From assembly GCF_007992215.1 (NCBI RefSeq), contig NZ_BJZV01000015.1, positions 62,001 to 126,000 of the forward strand: 64,000 bases of DNA, written 5' to 3'. A program made the translations under genes and the position numbers. The notes beneath the pieces are model-generated. The model was not told where the DNA came from and did not search any database. It saw only the letters and a list, made by a program, of their open reading frames with translations. Position 1 is the stretch's first letter, and each line of letters opens with the position of its first letter. Shown here piece by piece: positions 26,457 through 34,968 of the stretch. The DNA is from Methylobacterium gnaphalii. GTDB lineage: Bacteria; Pseudomonadota; Alphaproteobacteria; Rhizobiales; Beijerinckiaceae.

Positions 26457-27719
26457 TCACTCCCTGCGCGGACGCGTCTCCGCCATCAGCAGCACGGCAA
26501 CGAAACTGATCACGGCCGCCCCGGCAAGGTACAGGCCGACCGAGCCGATCCCGCCCCAGCCGGCGAGCCATTGCGCGGCAAAGGGCGCCATCGAGGCCCC
26601 GATGATGCCGGCGAGGTTGTATGTGACCGAGGCGCCCGTGTAGCGCACGCGCACCGGGAACAGCTCAGGCAAGGCCGCGCCCATCGGCCCGAAGATCCAG
26701 CCCATGGCGAAGAGCCCCAGGCAGAGGAAGGCGAGCACCAGAGCCCCCTCCCCGCTACCAAGCATCGGCCCGAACAGCGCGCCGAAGCCGGCCGTCACCA
26801 GCAATCCGGAGAGCAGGACCGGCCGGCGCCCGAAACGGTCCGCCGCCGCGCCGGCAAGCGGGATCGACAGCGCCAGGAACAGGATCGCCGCACATTCGAA
26901 CAACAGGAACGTCGTCTTGGGATAGCCGAGCCGGCCGGTGCCCCAGCTCAGCGCGAAGACCGTGCAGAGGTAGAACAGAGCGTAGGGCGCCACCATTGCC
27001 AGCGTGCCGAGCAGCGTCGCCCGCCAATGGCCCGTGACGATGGTGGCGAGCGGCACGCGCTCCGGCTCGGCCTTGGCCAGGGCCTCCGCGAAGGCCGGCG
27101 TCTCGGTGAGCTTCAGCCGCACATACAGTCCGAGCCCGACGAGCGCGGCCGAGGCGAGGAAGGGCAGCCGCCAGCCCCAGGAGGCGAAAGCTTCGGGCGT
27201 CAGGCTGAAATTCAGGCCCAGGAACAGGAGATTGGCCGCGAGGAATCCGACGGGCGCGCCGAGCTGCGGTGCGATGCCGTAGAGCGCGCGCCGGCCCGGA
27301 GGCGCGTTCTCGACCGCCAGCAGGGCCGCGCCACCCCACTCGCCGCCGAACCCGATGCCCTGTCCGACCCGGAACAGGCAGAGCAGGGCCGGCGCCGGCC
27401 AGCCGATGCTCGCATAGGAGGGCAGGCAGCCGATCGCGACGGTGGAGAATCCCATGATCATCAGCGAGGCGACCAGCGTCGCCTTGCGTCCGACCCGGTC
27501 GCCAAAATGCCCGAACAGGGCCGCGCCCACCGGTCGCGCCAGGAAGGCGATGGCGAAGGTGGCGAAGGCCTGTAGCGTCTGCGCCGCCGGATCGCTCGGC
27601 GGAAAGAAGATCGGCCCGATCACCAGTGCCGCCGCGGTCGCGTAGATATAGAAGTCGTAGAACTCGATCGCGGTGCCGACGAAACTGGCGAGCAGGATGC
27701 GGGTGGAGGAGATCTGCAT
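26457..27719 (-). CDS. MFS transporter, metabolite:H+ symporter family
   Basis: A 420-residue, twelve-helix transporter. The MHS-type features are ASFVGTAIEFYDFYIYATAAA at helix 1, the loop 2-3 motif GHFGDRVGRKATL, and FRVGQGIGFGGEWGGAALLAVE in helix 4-5. Family members import organic acids or osmolytes such as proline, betaine or shikimate; the substrate is not predictable. I use the ATG at 27719. It is divergent from metY across 95 bases, which contain a short GCGGCT/AGCCGC inverted repeat with TTTT. Confidence 0.88.
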   Translation of the reverse strand: MQISSTRILLASFVGTAIEFYDFYIYATAAALVIGPIFFPPSDPAAQTLQAFATFAIAFLARPVGAALFGHFGDRVGRKATLVASLMIMGFSTVAIGCLPSYASIGWPAPALLCLFRVGQGIGFGGEWGGAALLAVENAPPGRRALYGIAPQLGAPVGFLAANLLFLGLNFSLTPEAFASWGWRLPFLASAALVGLGLYVRLKLTETPAFAEALAKAEPERVPLATIVTGHWRATLLGTLAMVAPYALFYLCTVFALSWGTGRLGYPKTTFLLFECAAILFLALSIPLAGAAADRFGRRPVLLSGLLVTAGFGALFGPMLGSGEGALVLAFLCLGLFAMGWIFGPMGAALPELFPVRVRYTGASVTYNLAGIIGASMAPFAAQWLAGWGGIGSVGLYLAGAAVISFVAVLLMAETRPRRE

Positions 27720-27814
27720 GGCGGCGGCTATACAGCCGCGTTTTCTCCGCGCAATGCATCGTCTTGCTTCGGCCGGAACCGCAGGCCTACACGACAGCGC
27801 GAGGAGTATCCCCA

Positions 27815-29095
27815 ATGACCGACCGCGAGCCCGGCTTCAACACTCTGGCGATTCATGCCGGAGCGACCCCCGACCCGGCGACCGGCGCCCGGGCGACGCC
27901 GATCTACCAGACCACCAGCTTCGTCTTCGACGACGTGGATCACGCCGCCTCGCTGTTCGGGCTGCAGGCCTTCGGCAACATCTACTCGCGCATCACCAAC
28001 CCGACCAACGCCGTGCTGGAGGAGCGCATCGCCGCGCTCGAAGGCGGAACGGCGGCGCTCGCCGTCGCCTCGGGCCACGCGGCCCAGTTCCTCACCATGC
28101 ACGCATTGATGCAGCCGGGCGACGAGTTCATCGCGTCGAACCGGCTCTACGGCGGCTCGATCAATCAGTTCAATCACAGCTACAAGAACTTCGGCTGGAA
28201 CGTCGTCTGGGCCGACACCAACGATCCGGCCACGTTCGAGGCGGCGATCACGGCGCGCACCAAGGCGATCTTCTGTGAATCCATCGCCAATCCGGGCGGC
28301 GTCATCACCGACATCGCGGCCTTGAGCGCCATCGCGCGGCGGCACAACATCCCGCTCATCGTCGACAACACCATGGCGACGCCGTACCTCATCAAGCCGT
28401 TCGAACACGGCGCGGACATCGTGGTCCACTCCGCCACCAAGTTCCTGGGCGGACACGGCAATTCCATCGGCGGCCTGATCGTCGACGGCGGATCCTTCCG
28501 GTGGGAAGGTGACGAGCGCTACCCGATGCTCTCCAAGCCCCGGCCGGAATATGCCGGCATGGTGCTCTCCGAGACCTTCGGCAATTTCGGCTTCGCCATC
28601 GCCGTCCGCGTTCTGTCCTTGCGCGATCTCGGCCCGGCCCTTTCGCCCTTCAACGCCTTCATGATCCTCAACGGCATCGAGACCCTGCCGCTGCGGATGC
28701 AGCGCCACTCCGACAACGCGCTGCAGGTGGCCAAATTCCTGCAGGGTCACCCGGCCGTAGAGTGGGTCAGCTATGCCGGCCTGGAGAGCGACCGCTACCA
28801 TGCGCTCGCCAAGCGCTACACGCCGAAAGGGGCCGGTGCGGTCTTCACCTTCGGCCTCAAGGGGGGCTACGAGGCCGGCGTGAAGCTCGTCTCGAGTCTC
28901 GAGCTGTTCAGCCACCTGGCCAATATCGGCGATACCCGCTCGCTGATCATCCACCCGGCCTCCACCACGCACCGCCAGCTCACCGACGAGCAGAAGCGCG
29001 CCGCCGGCGCTGGTCCCGAGGTCGTGCGCCTGTCGATCGGTATCGAGGATCCACTCGATCTCATCCACGACCTCGATACGGCACTGAGCGCCTGA
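27815..29095 (+). CDS. metY: O-acetylhomoserine sulfhydrylase
   Basis: A PLP enzyme forming homocysteine from O-acetylhomoserine and sulfide. The 426-residue length matches the MetY group. Visible are FNTLAIHAGATPDPATGAR, YQTTSFVFDD, NIYSRITNPTNAVLEERIA, the cofactor Asp in LIVDNTMATPYL and the Schiff-base Lys in VVHSATKFLGGHGN. The C-terminal substrate loop is LIIHPASTTHRQL. The ATG follows GAGGAG. No methionine riboswitch was recognised in the short upstream gap. Confidence 0.93.
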   Translation: MTDREPGFNTLAIHAGATPDPATGARATPIYQTTSFVFDDVDHAASLFGLQAFGNIYSRITNPTNAVLEERIAALEGGTAALAVASGHAAQFLTMHALMQPGDEFIASNRLYGGSINQFNHSYKNFGWNVVWADTNDPATFEAAITARTKAIFCESIANPGGVITDIAALSAIARRHNIPLIVDNTMATPYLIKPFEHGADIVVHSATKFLGGHGNSIGGLIVDGGSFRWEGDERYPMLSKPRPEYAGMVLSETFGNFGFAIAVRVLSLRDLGPALSPFNAFMILNGIETLPLRMQRHSDNALQVAKFLQGHPAVEWVSYAGLESDRYHALAKRYTPKGAGAVFTFGLKGGYEAGVKLVSSLELFSHLANIGDTRSLIIHPASTTHRQLTDEQKRAAGAGPEVVRLSIGIEDPLDLIHDLDTALSA

Positions 29096-29811
29096 TACCG
29101 ACCCCGGTCGGCCCGATCGGCCTGTTGGGGCCCCTCCCCCCGTCGGGGGAGGTGGCCGCGGGCCGGACTGAGGCGGCAGCACTGTCACTGCCGCGTGAAG
29201 GCCAATCTGTCCCACCCCCTTGCTGCCCGAAGGGCGGCGCATAACTACGCCACCCGCTTCAGTCGAATGGTAGCGCAGCGAGCCTCCGTGTGAGCCGCCG
29301 CGCGTTCCCCGCCGGCCACTCCATCTGGCGCTCATCGTAGCGGGCGTGCGTGAAGGCCGGCCCCGTCCCTCCATCCATGCAAGGGGACGCAGGTTGAACT
29401 CGGTGTGCTCCCCTCAAGAAATCGTCAGTATCGTTCTAATCGAGATCAAGACGATTATCGTTTCCCCGACACGCACTCTCCGGCCACTCTCACGGTTCGC
29501 ATCGTCGCTTTAATCCTGTCGTGCCAGACAAGGCCGGCGTTGAGTCGAAACGAGCCTCGCGAATCGGCTCTTAGCGTCAGAACAGACGGCAACCTGACGC
29601 GGTCTCGCGAATGCTTCGATCACGCCAGAACTCGTTCTCCTTTTCCGCATAACAGGCTCCGACAGGGGCAGCCGCCGCCTGACCATGATCATGAACAGAT
29701 TTTTATACGTGAAAACGTGCCGAAGCTGCGCGATCACTGAAAAAAGCGCTTGAATCTTTTCGCGATCCGCATAGGTCACGAATGGCGTCTGCCAAACACA
29801 GGAAGCTACAA
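29096..29811. other. 716-base gene-free gap with palindromic repeat
   Basis: No gene is supported. The left part holds a CCTCCCCC/GGGGGAGG inverted repeat (29133-29152) followed by GTGGCCGCGGGCCGG, of the type that recurs in alphaproteobacterial intergenic regions. The right part (about 29650-29800) is notably AT-rich for this genome, with runs such as ATTTTTATAC and TGAAAAAAGC. Such AT-rich DNA is what MucR proteins bind, so autoregulation of the next gene is plausible. Confidence 0.5.
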
Positions 29812-30315
29812 ATGTCGGACAGTACTGAAGCCCTGCAGCTCGACCGTGTCGAACTCGCCGCCGATCTGGTTTCGGCTTATGTCTCCAACAATTCCCTGCC
29901 TGCCGCTGATCTTCCGGGGCTGATCTCGCAGGTTCACGCCGCGCTGGCCAACCTGTCCGCTCCAGCAGCCACGCCGGATGAATCCGTCGAAAAGGCTTCT
30001 TCGAGCCAGATCAAGAAGTCGATTACGCCAGATGCGCTGATCTCTTTCATCGACGGCAAGCCTTACAAGACGCTGAAGCGCCACCTCTCGACGCACGGGC
30101 TCGATTTCGAGACCTACCGTGCCCGCTATGGCCTGCCGGCCGATTACCCGACCGTCTCCGCCAACTACTCGGCCGCCCGTTCGGCGCTCGCCAAGGACCT
30201 CGGCCTCGGCCAGCAGCGCCGCAAGCCGGCCACCAAGGCCGCCGAAACGACCGAAGCCGTCAGCGAGCCCCCGAAGAAGACCCGCGGCCGCAAGAAGGCC
30301 GTCGAGGCGGCCTGA
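29812..30315 (+). CDS. mucR: Ros/MucR family transcriptional regulator
   Basis: A 167-residue DNA-binding regulator. The N-terminal half has the VELAADLVSAYVSNNSLPA segment typical of MucR (oligomerisation); the DNA-binding core is DGKPYKTLKRHLSTHGLD and YRARYGLPADYPTVSANYS. The usual zinc-binding Cys of Ros/MucR (CxxDGK) is Ser78, while Asp81, His91 and His95 are kept, so this may be a zinc-free variant like those described in Mesorhizobium. The basic AT-hook-like tail ends KKTRGRKK. I use the ATG at 29812, which has AGGAAG upstream; an ATG at 29782 lacks one. Confidence 0.88.
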   Translation: MSDSTEALQLDRVELAADLVSAYVSNNSLPAADLPGLISQVHAALANLSAPAATPDESVEKASSSQIKKSITPDALISFIDGKPYKTLKRHLSTHGLDFETYRARYGLPADYPTVSANYSAARSALAKDLGLGQQRRKPATKAAETTEAVSEPPKKTRGRKKAVEAA

Positions 30316-30617
30316 ATTTGACAGGGCCTCGATACCTGTCCGGCCCCGGCGACGAGACTGTCCCGGGGCCGCGCTCGCCGAGGGCCCGCAATCTGCGGAG
30401 GTGTCGAGAGCGTGACCGGACCGGCGTTGGTTCGCCGCCAAACGACCGTTCACATTTTTTTGCGATGGGCTGGCTGACCGAAGCCGCGTGGTGAATCAAG
30501 ACCATGGGGAGCGTGCGTACATTGCGCCGCACAACGAAGCACTCGCCAATCCTTGACCTCGCCGCGCCCCGTCTATACGGCGCGAGAAACCGCCTTGTGG
30601 AAGCGTAACCATCGCTG
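30316..30617. other. 302-base gap with strong hairpin
   Basis: No gene seen. A perfect nine-base inverted repeat CGGCCCCGG/CCGGGGCCG (30341-30349 with 30363-30371) follows mucR and may end its transcript, though it lacks a T tail. The rest should hold the promoter of the receiver gene at 30618. Confidence 0.45.
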
Positions 30618-31001
30618 ATGACAGACGACCTTGCCGAGAAGCCTGTCGTCCTACTCGTCGAAGACGATGGGCTTCTCCTGATGGAAGCCTCAGATACTCT
30701 GGCGGAGGCAGGCTTCACCGTTGTCGAAGCACCCCATGCAGATAAAGCGTTGACCGTGCTCGAAGGCCGCAACGACGTCGGGGTCCTGATGACCGACGTC
30801 GACATGCCACAGGGCTCGATGGACGGCTTCGCGCTGGCCCGCCTCGTCTCCCGGCGCTGGCCGGAGATTCCGGTGCTCGTCGTCTCCGGCATGGGCTTCC
30901 CCGGCCCCCACGACCTCCCGGACGGCGCACGATTCATCTCCAAGCCCTACCAACCCTCTGCCCTAGTGCGGACCCTTCGTGCGGTGGTTGAGGCGGCCTG
31001 A
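30618..31001 (+). CDS. single-domain response regulator
   Basis: A 127-residue CheY-like receiver without output domain. It shows VVLLVEDDGLLL, the phospho-acceptor Asp in MTDVDMPQGSMDG (near residue 60), the Ser switch in VLVVSGMG and Lys in FISKPYQP. This receiver subtype usually pairs with hybrid kinases. No kinase is adjacent; the LOV hybrid kinase is 7 kb away, and any link is speculation. Confidence 0.87.
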   Translation: MTDDLAEKPVVLLVEDDGLLLMEASDTLAEAGFTVVEAPHADKALTVLEGRNDVGVLMTDVDMPQGSMDGFALARLVSRRWPEIPVLVVSGMGFPGPHDLPDGARFISKPYQPSALVRTLRAVVEAA

Positions 31002-31106
31002 AACAGGCGCCCGCGCCGGGTTCGAGGCGCGCGTTTCCGCTCGTATGTCAGCGGAGATAGGCTCGTCTGCGACTGGCATCTGCTTGTCGGCTACCGGGTT
31101 TCCTGA

Positions 31107-31652
31107 ATGAATTCCGCGAGGATCATCAGCTTTACTGTCGGGATCGCAGTGATTGCGCTTGCCGCGATCTATGTCGTCGATCGTTGGCAGCTCCTGCGCA
31201 CCGAGCCGCCGCTTGTCGCGGAGTCGGAACGCGCCAACCTCGTTCTCGTCGAGAAGGCCGCCCGCCGTCTGACGCTGTTGCGCGACGGTCGGGTGCTCGC
31301 GACCTATCCCATGTCCCTTGGACCCGCGCCGACCGGTCCCAAGCAGCGCGAGGGAGATGGACGCACGCCAGAGGGTCACTATCGGGTCGAGTACAAAAAC
31401 CCGGGCAGCGTCGCGCATCTCTCGCTCAAGGTTTCGTATCCCGATGCAGCGCAGCAGGCTGCGGCAGCCGCGGCCGGCCATGCGCCCGGCGGCGACATCA
31501 TGATTCACGGCATATTGAACGGCTTCGGTTGGCTCGGCCCGCTCCATCGGCTCATGGACTGGACCAATGGGTGCGTCGGCGTCACGAACGCCGAGATCGA
31601 GGCGATCTACGCGCGCGTTGACGTCGATACGCCGATCGAGATCCGGCCCTGA
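31107..31652 (+). CDS. L,D-transpeptidase (YkuD family)
   Basis: A 181-residue cell-envelope enzyme that forms 3-3 peptidoglycan crosslinks or attaches proteins to the wall. A single N-terminal transmembrane or signal segment (IISFTVGIAVIALAAIYVV, 6-24) is followed by the catalytic domain. The domain carries GDGRTPEGHYRVEYKN, MIHGILNGFGWLG and the catalytic Cys in DWTNGCVGVTNAEIE. The histidine and cysteine pair expected of YkuD domains is intact. Confidence 0.9.
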   Translation: MNSARIISFTVGIAVIALAAIYVVDRWQLLRTEPPLVAESERANLVLVEKAARRLTLLRDGRVLATYPMSLGPAPTGPKQREGDGRTPEGHYRVEYKNPGSVAHLSLKVSYPDAAQQAAAAAAGHAPGGDIMIHGILNGFGWLGPLHRLMDWTNGCVGVTNAEIEAIYARVDVDTPIEIRP

Positions 31653-31767
31653 CCGGGGGGATGGGACCATACGCGGCTGTTCCGCGTTTGGGCGGAAATC
31701 GGTTTGCCATCTCAGGTCGGCGCTTCATAACCAGGGGCACGACCGCGTCACCGGAAAGACACCCTCC

Positions 31768-32781
31768 ATGCGCTCCTACGAAATCTCATGCGCCGAAGGC
31801 CTTGAGTCCTGGAAGCTCGCGGAACGGGCGCAGCCCGAGCCCGGGCGCGGACAGGTTCTGGTGCGCATGCGCGCCGCCTCGCTGAATTATCGCGACCTGC
31901 TGATTGCCAACGGGCTCTATCCCTTCGCTGTGAACCTCGACAGGCTGATCCCCGTCTCTGACGGTGCCGGTGAGATCGTGGCCGTCGGCCCGGGGGTACG
32001 GCGGTTCAGGGGCGGCGAGCGTGTCGCCGGTATTTTCTCGCAGAGCTGGCTCGGCGGCGCGCAGGTCTCCGACATGTGGCAGACCGCTCTGGGCGGGGCC
32101 ATCGACGGCGTGCTCGCCGAATTCCGGGTCTTCGACGAGGACGGGCTCGTCGTGCTTCCGGACCATCTCTCCTTCGAGGAGGGTGCCACCCTTCCCTGCG
32201 CCGCCGTCACCGCCTGGAACGCCCTCTACGGCGTCATGCCGCTCAAGGCTGGCGACACCGTGCTGACCCTCGGCACGGGGGGCGTCTCGGTCTTCGCAAT
32301 CCAACTCGCCCACGCGGCTGGCGCCCGGGTGATCGCGACCTCGTCGAGCGACGCGAAGCTCGAGAAGGCGCGCGGCCTCGGCGCGAGCGAGACGATCAAC
32401 TACCGCACCCATCCCGACTGGCAGCACGAGGTGCGGCGGCTGACGAACGGCACCGGCGTCGACCATGTCGTCGAAGTCGGCGGCACCGGCACCCTGCCCC
32501 GCTCCATCGCCTCGACCCGACCCGGCGGCCATATCGGCCTCGTCGGCCTGCTCGCCCAGGGCGAGCCGATCGACCCGCTCGCCATTCTCGGCGCGAGCTG
32601 CCTCGTCCGCGGCGTCGCGGTGGGCTCACGGGAGATGTTCGAGAACATGAACCGCGCGATCGCACTGCACGGCCTAAAGCCCGCCATCGACAAGACATTC
32701 GACTACGAGGACGCCAAACAAGCCCTCACCCACCTCAGCAAGGCCGGGCATTTCGGCAAGGTCGTAATCCGGATTGCCTAG
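31768..32781 (+). CDS. zinc-type alcohol dehydrogenase-like oxidoreductase
   Basis: A 337-residue MDR superfamily enzyme. It has AASLNYRDLLIANGLYP, IPVSDGAGEIVAVGPGV, the Rossmann segment LTLGTGGVSVFAIQLAHAAG (near 165) and VEVGGTGTLPRSIASTRPGG. The catalytic Cys position of zinc ADHs is replaced in LNYRDLL, so it is probably zinc-independent. Substrate unknown. The gene's stop codon overlaps that of the convergent trmJ in a shared CTAG. Confidence 0.85.
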   Translation: MRSYEISCAEGLESWKLAERAQPEPGRGQVLVRMRAASLNYRDLLIANGLYPFAVNLDRLIPVSDGAGEIVAVGPGVRRFRGGERVAGIFSQSWLGGAQVSDMWQTALGGAIDGVLAEFRVFDEDGLVVLPDHLSFEEGATLPCAAVTAWNALYGVMPLKAGDTVLTLGTGGVSVFAIQLAHAAGARVIATSSSDAKLEKARGLGASETINYRTHPDWQHEVRRLTNGTGVDHVVEVGGTGTLPRSIASTRPGGHIGLVGLLAQGEPIDPLAILGASCLVRGVAVGSREMFENMNRAIALHGLKPAIDKTFDYEDAKQALTHLSKAGHFGKVVIRIA

Positions 32782-33572
32782 TGGTCTTCACCGTCGGATC
32801 GGGCGGCTGGCGGGCTGGACACTTCGACGTTGTCCGAGCGCAGCTGTCGCGGTCCACGGGTCAGCGCCCGCAATGCTCCGCGAAAAGTTCTGACGTCCTG
32901 TTCGGTGAGCGCCATGCGATGCAGCCGGTCGCGCATGTTGCGGATGATGCCAAGCCGCTTGTGCGGCGGGTAGAACCCGGCCGCGCCGAGTGCAGTCTCC
33001 AGGCTCTCGAACAGCCCGAGCACGGCCTCACGGCTGGCGGGCTGGGCGGTCATCGCGCCTTCGAAGCGTTGGCGGGCGAGGCCCGCAGCCCGGCGCCATT
33101 CATAGGAGACCAGCAGCACTGCCTGGGCGAGATTGAGTGAGGGAAATTCTTCCGTGACCGGGAAGGTGACGATCGCATCGGCCAGTGACACCTCGTCATT
33201 GGACAACCCGACGCGTTCGCGTCCGAACAGGATACCAACCCGCTGGCCACCGTCGCTGCGCGCGGCGACTTCGTCCATGGCGGCATCGGGGGCGTAGACC
33301 CGCTTCATCTGCCCGCGCTCGCGCGCGGTCGTGGCGAGCACGAACTGCAGGTCGGCGATGGCCTCACTGACGGTAGCGTAGAGCTGGGCACCATCGAGGA
33401 CATGGACGGCCCCAGAGGCCGCCTCACGCACGCCCTTCTTCGGCCAGCCGTTCTTCGGCGCGACCAGGCGAAGTTCGGACAGACCGAAATTCGCCATGGC
33501 GCGAGCGGTCATGCCGATATTCTCGGCGAGTTGCGGCTCGACCAGGATGACGACGGGGGCGAAGGTGCTCAT
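32778..33572 (-). CDS. trmJ: tRNA (cytidine/uridine-2'-O-)-methyltransferase TrmJ
   Basis: SPOUT-fold enzyme that 2'-O-methylates position 32 of tRNAs. The 264 residues start VVILVEPQLAENIGMTARAMANFG, the SpoU family signature. The knotted SAM site is VGILFGRERVGLSNDE (about 112-127) with FPSLNLAQAVLLVSYEW. The C-terminal half matches the TrmJ extension (FYPPHKRLGIIRNMRDRLHR). Its final four bases are shared with the convergent dehydrogenase gene. Confidence 0.92.
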   Translation of the reverse strand: MSTFAPVVILVEPQLAENIGMTARAMANFGLSELRLVAPKNGWPKKGVREAASGAVHVLDGAQLYATVSEAIADLQFVLATTARERGQMKRVYAPDAAMDEVAARSDGGQRVGILFGRERVGLSNDEVSLADAIVTFPVTEEFPSLNLAQAVLLVSYEWRRAAGLARQRFEGAMTAQPASREAVLGLFESLETALGAAGFYPPHKRLGIIRNMRDRLHRMALTEQDVRTFRGALRALTRGPRQLRSDNVEVSSPPAARSDGEDH

Positions 33573-33631
33573 ACCGGCCCTCTCGCATGGACGAAGGCCT
33601 GCGAAAAGTCGCCACTCCCTCCAGTGTCATC

Positions 33632-33661
33632 CTCATCCCGAGGTGCCTCCCTCAGGATGAG
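33632..33661. repeat. palindromic intergenic repeat
   Basis: CTCATCC and GGATGAG arms flank CGAGGTGCCTCCCTCA in the gap between trmJ and the Fae paralogue. The composition matches common alphaproteobacterial intergenic palindromes (CATCCTGAGGTGCC types). It may also act as a weak terminator for the Fae-like gene. Confidence 0.45.
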
Positions 33662-33689
33662 ATTGTTCGCGAGAAAGCTGGGCGCTTGC

Positions 33690-34238
33690 TCAGATCTTAC
33701 CGTCGAGTCCCATCTGGTAGTATTTGTGGGTAATCTTGTCCTGGTTCTCGAGGAGCCAGTCGATCGAGGGCTCGTTGGTCATGGCCTTGCGGATCGCCTC
33801 GGTCATGCCCTTGCGCTGGATCTCGAACAAAGCCTTGTGGTCGACCGTCTCGGCCTCGATCACGCCGGGGCTCAGCCAGACCGAGCAGATGATGCCGAGG
33901 TCGTTGGCCTTCTCCTTGGGGATGTAGCCGGCGCGCACCGCGTCGAGCACACCGTTGGCGATGGCGAACTGCACGGTGCCCATAAGGATCGAAGTGTACT
34001 TGCTCTCGGTGACGCTGACCTTGGAGACACAGAGCGTCACCGGGCGCACCATGATGTCGGTGTTCAGGAGCGCGAAGACGCGGCTGTGGCCAACGACCTG
34101 ATCGCCGGTGAGCGTGGCGAGCGCGGTGCCGACCGGCCCGTCGAGTTCGCCGATGATCACCTCGGGCTCGGAGGCCGTATTCGGCGGTCCACCTGCGACG
34201 AGGGCCTCGCCGGCGCGCAGGACGATGCGGTTGCTCAT
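33690..34238 (-). CDS. formaldehyde-activating enzyme (Fae) paralogue
   Basis: Fae condenses formaldehyde with tetrahydromethanopterin in methylotrophs. This 182-residue protein shares the Fae layout: GEALVAGG (10-17), VIIGELDGPVGTALA (27-41), a VRPVTLCVSKV segment, AIANGVLDAVRAGYIPKEKANDLG (about 92-115) and a C-terminal helix with IQRKGMTEAI. The histidine that precedes the LIIG segment in genuine Fae, implicated in catalysis, is Glu24 here. It therefore resembles the Fae2/Fae3 paralogues of unknown function rather than the main enzyme. Its presence is the best evidence for a methylotrophic host. Confidence 0.85.
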   Translation of the reverse strand: MSNRIVLRAGEALVAGGPPNTASEPEVIIGELDGPVGTALATLTGDQVVGHSRVFALLNTDIMVRPVTLCVSKVSVTESKYTSILMGTVQFAIANGVLDAVRAGYIPKEKANDLGIICSVWLSPGVIEAETVDHKALFEIQRKGMTEAIRKAMTNEPSIDWLLENQDKITHKYYQMGLDGKI

Positions 34239-34353
34239 GCTGTTTCCTTCCGATTGCGGGATGGCCCCGAAACTGTCGCGCTCATGCCTGATATCCAGGG
34301 TTAGCGCTATGCTGGTGGTGCGCGGAGGGCCCGTCCGCTAAAGCCTGACACAG

Positions 34354-34845
34354 ATGATGGAACAGGTGAGATCCGGCCGCGACGGCCTGCGCTATACGGT
34401 AGCGCTGATCGAGATCTGGGGCGGCTTGAACGGCCTCTGGGGCCTGGCTCGCGACCTTGGAACGACGGCCTCGAAGATCCCGGTCGCGCTCATGCCGGGC
34501 ATCTTGATCATCGGCCTTGTGCTGACCGCGAGCGTCGTTGCGGGCGTGGCGCTCTGGCACGATCGGCGCTGGGGTTACACACTCTCGGTGCCGGTGCAGA
34601 TTTTCCAATTGGTCTGGTTCGTCAGCGCGGCTCTGACCTTCCGCATTGCTGCCAGCGGCTGGATGCTCGCCGACGTGCTCCTGCGCTATGCCGGCAAGAA
34701 CCTCGTCCTCGCCTGGCAGCTCGATCTGATTCATAAGGGCGCCTACGCGCTGTCCCTGGCGCCTCGCGAGGAGTTCACCGTCGCAGTCAACCTGATCGCT
34801 CTCGCAATCCTGGTCTGGCTGGGATTACGCCTGCGCCGGCGTTAA
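34354..34845 (+). CDS. four-helix integral membrane protein, unknown
   Basis: No family recognised. The 163-residue product has hydrophobic segments at about 24-35, 44-68 (ALMPGILIIGLVLTASVVAGVAL), 78-95 and 143-158. The start could be either of two adjacent ATGs. It stands between the Fae paralogue (divergent) and icd (same strand, 123-base gap); no functional link is evident. Confidence 0.7.
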   Translation: MMEQVRSGRDGLRYTVALIEIWGGLNGLWGLARDLGTTASKIPVALMPGILIIGLVLTASVVAGVALWHDRRWGYTLSVPVQIFQLVWFVSAALTFRIAASGWMLADVLLRYAGKNLVLAWQLDLIHKGAYALSLAPREEFTVAVNLIALAILVWLGLRLRRR

Positions 34846-34968
34846 GCGTGGCCGATGACGGAATCTGCTGATCGTAACGCTGGCCCTTTGTCACGTTGTT
34901 GCAGCGCGTTATAGCGAGCCTCGATCCGGCCCAGGAAACGCGCCGTGGGCCACCAGCGGGGACAGGAC

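Noticed and set aside
27720..27814. Possible SAM riboswitch upstream of metY
   Set aside because: Only a six-base hairpin with TTTT is present; I could not find SAM-II consensus elements in the 95 bases.
27728..29374. 548-codon minus-strand open frame opposite metY
   Set aside because: Antisense shadow of metY; no start context or family features.
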